From an uncultured Clostridia bacterium (lineage in GTDB: Bacteria; Bacillota_A; Clostridia; TANB77; CAG-508), in contig CALXJS010000021.1 in assembly GCA_944388685.1 (NCBI GenBank), forward strand, positions 1 to 26,182: a stretch of DNA of 26,182 nucleotides, read 5' to 3'. Each line of letters opens with the position of its first letter. Position 1 is the stretch's first letter. Below, piece by piece: positions 22,606 to 26,182 of the stretch. The position numbers and the translations under genes are program-made. Below the pieces are notes generated by a model. The model had not been told where the DNA came from, made no database searches, and worked only from the letters and a program-made list of their open reading frames with translations.

Positions 22606-24461
22606 AATGCTCTAAATGAATTTAGTACTGCTAATACTGTAACCCCTACATCTGCAAATACTGCTGCCCACATAGAAGTTAATCCAAATGCACTTAATAT
22701 TAAAACGCCAATTTTTACAATCAATGCAAAACTAATATTTTGATATACGATTTTCAGAGTCTTTCTTGAAATTTTCATAGCTGTTGCAATTTTAGATGGT
22801 TCATCTGTCATAATAACAATATCTGCTGCTTCTATTGCTGCATCTGAACCTAAGCCTCCCATAGCAATCCCAATATCTGCTCTTGCTAATACTGGTGCGT
22901 CATTGATACCATCTCCAATAAAAGCTAATTTTGCTTCTTCATTTTTATTTTTCAATAATTCTTCTAATTTATTTACTTTATCTACTGGTAATAATTCACT
23001 ATATACCTCATCTAGTTTTAATTCTTGATTTACTTTTTCTGCCACATCTCTATTGTCCCCTGTTAGCATAACTGTTTTTTTCACACCTGCTTGCTTTAAT
23101 TCTTGAATCGCTTTTCTAGAATCTTCTTTAATTTTATCACTAATTAAAATATAACCCGCATATTGTCTATCAATTGCTACATAAATGACTGTTCCCATTT
23201 CTTCTACTGGATTTACATTTTCTAAATTGAGTTCTTTCATTAGTTTTATATTTCCACAAGCGACTTGCTTTTCGTCGATTTTACTAATAATGCCTTTTCC
23301 TGCTACTTCATTACTTTCTATGATTCTCTTTTTATCAATTTCTTTTCCATAAGTCTTTTGTATAGAAAGTGATATAGGATGATTTGAATAGCTTTCACAA
23401 TAAGCTGCTAATTCTAACAATTCTTCTTTTTCTATATTATTTTTATTCACAATTTTCTGTACATCAAAAACGCCTTCTGTTAATGTTCCTGTTTTATCAA
23501 ATACGGCAATTTCTGTTTTAGATAATAATTCTAAATAGTTGCTTCCTTTGACCAATATTCCTTTTTTAGATGCTGCACCAATTCCACTAAAAAAGCTAAG
23601 TGGAACAGATATGACTAATGCACATGGACAAGATACCACCAAGAACGTAAGTGCTCTATATACCCAATCTAACATATCTGTTTTAGTTACTACTGGCGGA
23701 ATAAACGCTATGATTAACGCTAAAAATACAACAATTGGTGTATAATATTTTGAAAATTTGGTAATAAAATTTTCTGTTTTTGCTTTTTTATTTGTCGCAT
23801 TTTCAACCAAATCTAATATTTTACTAACTGTCGATTCTTCAAATTCTTTTTCTACTTTCACTTCTAGAACACCATTTAAATTAATACATCCACTTAATAT
23901 TTTATCATTTATATTTACTTCTCTTGGCACAGATTCTCCTGTTAAAGCTGCTGTGTCTAACATAGAAGTTCCTTCCACCACAATTCCATCTAGTGGAACT
24001 TTTTCCCCTGGTTTCACAACAATTGTATCGCCAATTTTTACTTCTTCTGGAGATTTCTTTTCAAGCTTCCCATCCGTTTTCACATTTGCATAATCTGGTC
24101 TGATATCCATTAAACTTGCAATTGATTTTCTAGATTTTCTCACCGCATAACTTTGGAAATATTCCCCCACTTGGTAGAATAGCATAACCGCTACTGCTTC
24201 TGGAAATTCTTTGATTGCAAAAGCACCAATCGTTGCAATACTCATTAGGAAATTTTCATCAAAAAATTCTCCATGAAAAATATTGATAACGGCTTTTTTT
24301 ACTACTTCAAATCCAACAATTAAGTAACTTAAGACATATAAAACAATTTGTATTGTTGAAATGATTTGTTCATCTACATTTATAAAATTTATTTTTTCTA
24401 TCAAAATAGCTATTAAAAAAATGATAGCTGAGATAATAATTTTTCTCAATCTTTTTTTCAT
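22602..24461 (-). CDS. cadA: Zn/Cd/Pb-exporting P1B-type ATPase
   Basis: The 619-residue heavy-metal pump has the actuator motif TGES (174-177), the metal-site CPC in TM6 (278-280), the phosphorylation motif DKTGT (322-326), the HP motif (361-362) and GDGINDAP (516-523). Asp604 in FADVGVTVLAVLN of the last helix matches the extra Zn/Cd/Pb ligand of ZntA/CadA pumps, not copper pumps. The usual N-terminal HMA domain is missing: the protein begins directly with a transmembrane helix. That domain is encoded as a separate gene 72 bp upstream. GGGAGGA precedes the ATG. Expression should follow metal release of the ArsR repressor at the head of the operon. Confidence 0.93.
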   Translation of the reverse strand: MKKRLRKIIISAIIFLIAILIEKINFINVDEQIISTIQIVLYVLSYLIVGFEVVKKAVINIFHGEFFDENFLMSIATIGAFAIKEFPEAVAVMLFYQVGEYFQSYAVRKSRKSIASLMDIRPDYANVKTDGKLEKKSPEEVKIGDTIVVKPGEKVPLDGIVVEGTSMLDTAALTGESVPREVNINDKILSGCINLNGVLEVKVEKEFEESTVSKILDLVENATNKKAKTENFITKFSKYYTPIVVFLALIIAFIPPVVTKTDMLDWVYRALTFLVVSCPCALVISVPLSFFSGIGAASKKGILVKGSNYLELLSKTEIAVFDKTGTLTEGVFDVQKIVNKNNIEKEELLELAAYCESYSNHPISLSIQKTYGKEIDKKRIIESNEVAGKGIISKIDEKQVACGNIKLMKELNLENVNPVEEMGTVIYVAIDRQYAGYILISDKIKEDSRKAIQELKQAGVKKTVMLTGDNRDVAEKVNQELKLDEVYSELLPVDKVNKLEELLKNKNEEAKLAFIGDGINDAPVLARADIGIAMGGLGSDAAIEAADIVIMTDEPSKIATAMKISRKTLKIVYQNISFALIVKIGVLILSAFGLTSMWAAVFADVGVTVLAVLNSFRAL

Positions 24462-24533
24462 TTTTATGTTCCTCCCTTCTTACGTTGTCGACTAAATTTA
24501 CAAAACTAATTTTTTTCATTTGATACTCATTTT

Positions 24534-24755
24534 TTATGCTTCCTTTAGTGTGGTATCTGGTTCAATTTTTTTAACAACTTTTTTAATTTGCTTTTCTACT
24601 TCTTTTTCTTTTCCTTCCTCAATTTCTACAATCATTTTTTCTGTTACAAAACTTACTGAACATTCTAAAACACCTTCTATGTTTTTAACACCATCTTCAA
24701 TTTTCGCTGCACAACTAGCACAATCTAAATCTTCTAATATATAATTCTTTTTCAT
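24534..24755 (-). CDS. Stand-alone HMA heavy-metal-binding domain protein
   Basis: This protein of about 73 residues is one HMA (ferredoxin-like) domain with the metal loop LDCASCA (Cys12, Cys15). An acidic residue before the first Cys is typical of ZntA-type Zn/Cd/Pb domains. A longer frame starts at 24761, but its ATG is only 3 nt from AAGGA. The ATG at 24755 has a spacing of about 9 nt and gives a start that fits the fold. It lies between the ArsR gene and the ATPase and probably acts as the detached metal-delivery domain of that pump. Confidence 0.85.
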   Translation of the reverse strand: MKKNYILEDLDCASCAAKIEDGVKNIEGVLECSVSFVTEKMIVEIEEGKEKEVEKQIKKVVKKIEPDTTLKEA

Positions 24756-24867
24756 AATCATCTTTCCTTTCCATTTTTAATCAGTATATAATGCATATCC
24801 TGTTTTTATAATTTATAATATGATGTTTCTATCTTTTTTCAAATTTTTAGTTTATAAAATGTATTTT

Positions 24868-25230
24868 TTATTCTTTATTAATTGTGTGTAAAATACCTTT
24901 TTCTATAATATGACGTGTACAAGTGTCTGATAATGAATAATATACATTTTTTCCCTCTCTTCTGTATTTTACCAAATTAGCTTCTTTTAATGCTCTTAAT
25001 TGATGGGAAATTGCTGATTTCGTCATATTTGTAAGAACAGCTAAATCACACACACACATTTCATGAACATCTAGGGCCCATAAAATTTTTATTTTTGTAT
25101 CATCACTAAATATTTTATAAAAATTGGCTAATGCGTCTATTTTACTGTCTGATAGCATATGCTCTTTTACGGTATCTACTACATCTTGATGAATGCTATT
25201 ACAATCACACATTTCAATTCTTGCAACCAT
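24868..25230 (-). CDS. ArsR/SmtB family metal-sensing repressor (CadC-like)
   Basis: This 120-residue winged-helix repressor releases DNA on binding metal. The CVCD motif (59-62, after HEM) in the sensing helix and the N-terminal CDC (8-10) match the thiolate site of CadC-type Cd/Pb/Zn sensors. The recognition helix is KSAISHQLRAL (71-81), followed by the wing REGKNVYYSL. The frame extends to 25254, but AAAGGAG lies 7 nt before ATG 25230, which is preferred. It is the first gene of the leftward metal-resistance operon. Its promoter contains two matching palindromes, indicating autoregulation. Confidence 0.92.
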   Translation of the reverse strand: MVARIEMCDCNSIHQDVVDTVKEHMLSDSKIDALANFYKIFSDDTKIKILWALDVHEMCVCDLAVLTNMTKSAISHQLRALKEANLVKYRREGKNVYYSLSDTCTRHIIEKGILHTINKE

Positions 25231-25252
25231 ATTTTTTCTCCTTTCCATATAC

Positions 25253-25315
25253 AATTGAATGTATATTCAATTATTCTTTTATTATATTATAGTTGAATAG
25301 TTATTCAATTGTCAA
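25253..25315 (-). promoter_or_regulatory. Promoter with two ArsR-type operators
   Basis: On the minus strand, TTGACA (25310-25315) and TATAAT (25286-25291) are 18 bp apart, both perfect hexamers. The spacer holds the palindrome TTGAATA-GT-TATTCAA (25293-25308). A second palindrome, AATTGAATGT/ATATTCAATT, lies at 25253-25272 in the leader. Both have the arm-2bp-arm form of SmtB/CadC operators, so repressor binding would block polymerase directly. Confidence 0.85.
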
Positions 25316-25333
25316 TACATTTTTATAATTTTA

Positions 25334-25362
25334 TTGACAAATTTGGTTTATTATTATATTAA
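25334..25362 (+). promoter_or_regulatory. Promoter of the NUDIX gene
   Basis: TTGACA (25334-25339) and TATTAA (25357-25362) are 17 bp apart, ending about 43 bp before the start codon. It is divergent from and close to the metal-operon promoter, although no operator lies between its hexamers. Confidence 0.5.
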
Positions 25363-25405
25363 TATTTTAATGATATAGTATTTATAAAAAATAGGAGCTA
25401 AAAAT

Positions 25406-25855
25406 ATGGTTAATGTTGTTTTAGGAATTGTAGAAAAAGAAAATAAAATATTATTAGTAAAAAGAGAACGCGGGGACTTTACAAATCTATGGGCCATCCC
25501 AGGCGGAAAAGTTGAGGAATGTGAACATTTAGATGATGCTATAATGAGAGAAATGCATGAAGAAATTGGTATTTCCATGAATTTTGTAAAATTGTTAGGA
25601 ACTGCTACTGAAATTATGCATGATAAAAATTCTACTAGTCTTTTATATATTTGTCTTTTAAATATGAAGGAAGATGCTGTTATTGCAAATCCTGAATTTG
25701 AAACGAAATGGTTTACAATAGATGAAATTAAAAATGCTAATAATATTGTAGAAAGTGATAAAATGTTTATTGAACTATTTTATTTTCAACATGATAAAAA
25801 TTATTTAAAGTTAGATTGTTATCGCGATGATAATGGAAAATACTATTGGAAGTAA
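25406..25855 (+). CDS. NUDIX hydrolase
   Basis: The 149-residue pyrophosphohydrolase has a perfect Nudix box from Gly34 to Ile56 (G-x5-E-x7-REMHEEIGI), which binds the catalytic metal and cleaves nucleoside-diphosphate-X substrates. The N-terminal VVLGIVEKENKILLVKR and the segment LWAIPGGKVE fit MutT-like housecleaning or nucleotide-sugar members. The exact substrate cannot be deduced. GGAG lies about 8 nt before the ATG. It is transcribed divergently from the metal operon and appears monocistronic. The last 25 residues are rich in Tyr, Asp and Lys and lie beyond the domain. Confidence 0.92.
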   Translation: MVNVVLGIVEKENKILLVKRERGDFTNLWAIPGGKVEECEHLDDAIMREMHEEIGISMNFVKLLGTATEIMHDKNSTSLLYICLLNMKEDAVIANPEFETKWFTIDEIKNANNIVESDKMFIELFYFQHDKNYLKLDCYRDDNGKYYWK

Positions 25856-26150
25856 AAACATATGAGTCATATCATTTTAGGATTGAAAATATTATCATTA
25901 TATATTTTAATTTTTCTTGGAGGCGACAGCCAGAAAAGAACTAGATTTAAAGCCTCTATTTCTACATAGTTTCAGACATCTACTGTTTAAATTTATTGCA
26001 ATTTTACTGCAACGTACTAGAAGATATTTAAAGTATTCTTTTAAAATGGCTATTGAAAAATTTTTAAATTTTATTGAATAATCTGTAAAAATATTATATA
26101 TTAAGATAGCCTTTCGGCAATAAGCTAGAAAGGAGGTGTTATTTGCACAA
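25856..26150. other. Gene-free stretch with possible eroded coding sequence
   Basis: No complete gene is supported here. A plus-strand frame from about 25917 to 26069 reads LEATARKELDLKPLFLHSFR... and resembles the H-x-x-R segment of tyrosine recombinases very weakly. There is no ribosome site and the rest does not fit. The end of the stretch holds a strong ribosome site (AAAGGAGGTG, about 26129-26138) for the next gene. Confidence 0.35.
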
Positions 26151-26182
26151 ATGAAAAAATACATCAAATTGATTGCATTAAT
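26151..26182 (+). CDS. Start of a gene cut by the window end
   Basis: ATG 26151 begins MKKYIKLIAL, which looks like a signal peptide or membrane start, and runs off the window. AAAGGAGGTG lies upstream at a long distance of about 12-14 nt. A GTG overlapping that site is in the same frame five codons earlier. Nothing can be said about function. Confidence 0.5.
   Translation, partial: MKKYIKLIAL

Noticed and set aside
25917..26069. Tyrosine recombinase remnant (LKPLFLHSFRHLL)
   Set aside because: Only a short H-x-x-R-like match, with no start, no ribosome site and no other conserved motif. AT-rich noncoding DNA can give this by chance.

Overview
The window is chromosomal DNA from a strongly AT-rich, low-GC Gram-positive bacterium, most likely an anaerobic, gut-type member of Clostridia. 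The basis is AGGAGG-type ribosome sites before most genes, T-rich hairpin terminators, and familiar Firmicutes genes: addB, yitT, rnc next to an Elp3-like radical SAM gene, a BcrAB-like ABC module with its two-component system, a cadC/cadA metal locus and a G5/SH3/glucosaminidase cell-wall hydrolase. The standard genetic code fits every gene. No tRNA, rRNA, CRISPR array or complete transposase was seen.

Layout. 1-302 (-): 5' part of a coiled-coil protein built from recent tandem repeats, behind a consensus promoter. 520-1626 (+): a monocistronic HExxH zincin-like protein of unknown function. 1897-12388 (-): a leftward run rich in DNA repair. In transcription order it holds a DUF4143-type ATPase, an OGG1-type 8-oxoguanine glycosylase, AddB, an MFS transporter, a YfiH/PgeF protein, a family-4 uracil-DNA glycosylase and a GltD-like Fe-S flavoprotein. 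12574-16615 (-): an OmpR-type regulator, ABC ATPase, ABC permease, histidine kinase and a small anchored protein, resembling peptide-antibiotic resistance modules. 16802-19734 (-): YitT, an Elp3-like radical SAM protein and RNase III. 19998-22271 (+): a cell-wall hydrolase and an anchored protein, divergent from rnc. 22602-25230 (-): a Zn/Cd/Pb efflux ATPase, its detached HMA domain and an ArsR repressor whose operator lies inside the promoter. 25406-25855 (+): a NUDIX hydrolase. A final gene starts at about 26151 and leaves the window.

The most unusual content lies between genes. Four intergenic sites (3337-3430, 4215-4472, 17737-17933, 22271-22605) carry one family of large palindromes. Three share a conserved, folded core of about 130 bp; one is a deletion derivative. 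The outermost arms are unrelated in sequence from copy to copy, yet within each copy they remain complementary to each other. In one copy the mirrored sequence reaches into the 3' coding end of yfiH. In another, the element is nested in a second, larger palindrome that begins and ends at the stop codons of two convergent genes. This is the best candidate here for an undescribed element: either a hairpin mobile element that inserts into, or creates, inverted repeats, or a structured RNA/terminator family. Two regulatory arrays also stand out: three 15-bp direct repeats at exact 33-bp spacing over the promoter of the DUF4143-type ATPase, and four TTAAC boxes spaced 11-12 bp in front of the ABC module.

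Several annotated starts below are shorter than the longest open frame because a good ribosome site points to an internal start: the MFS, ABC permease, response regulator, YitT, hydrolase, HMA and ArsR genes.
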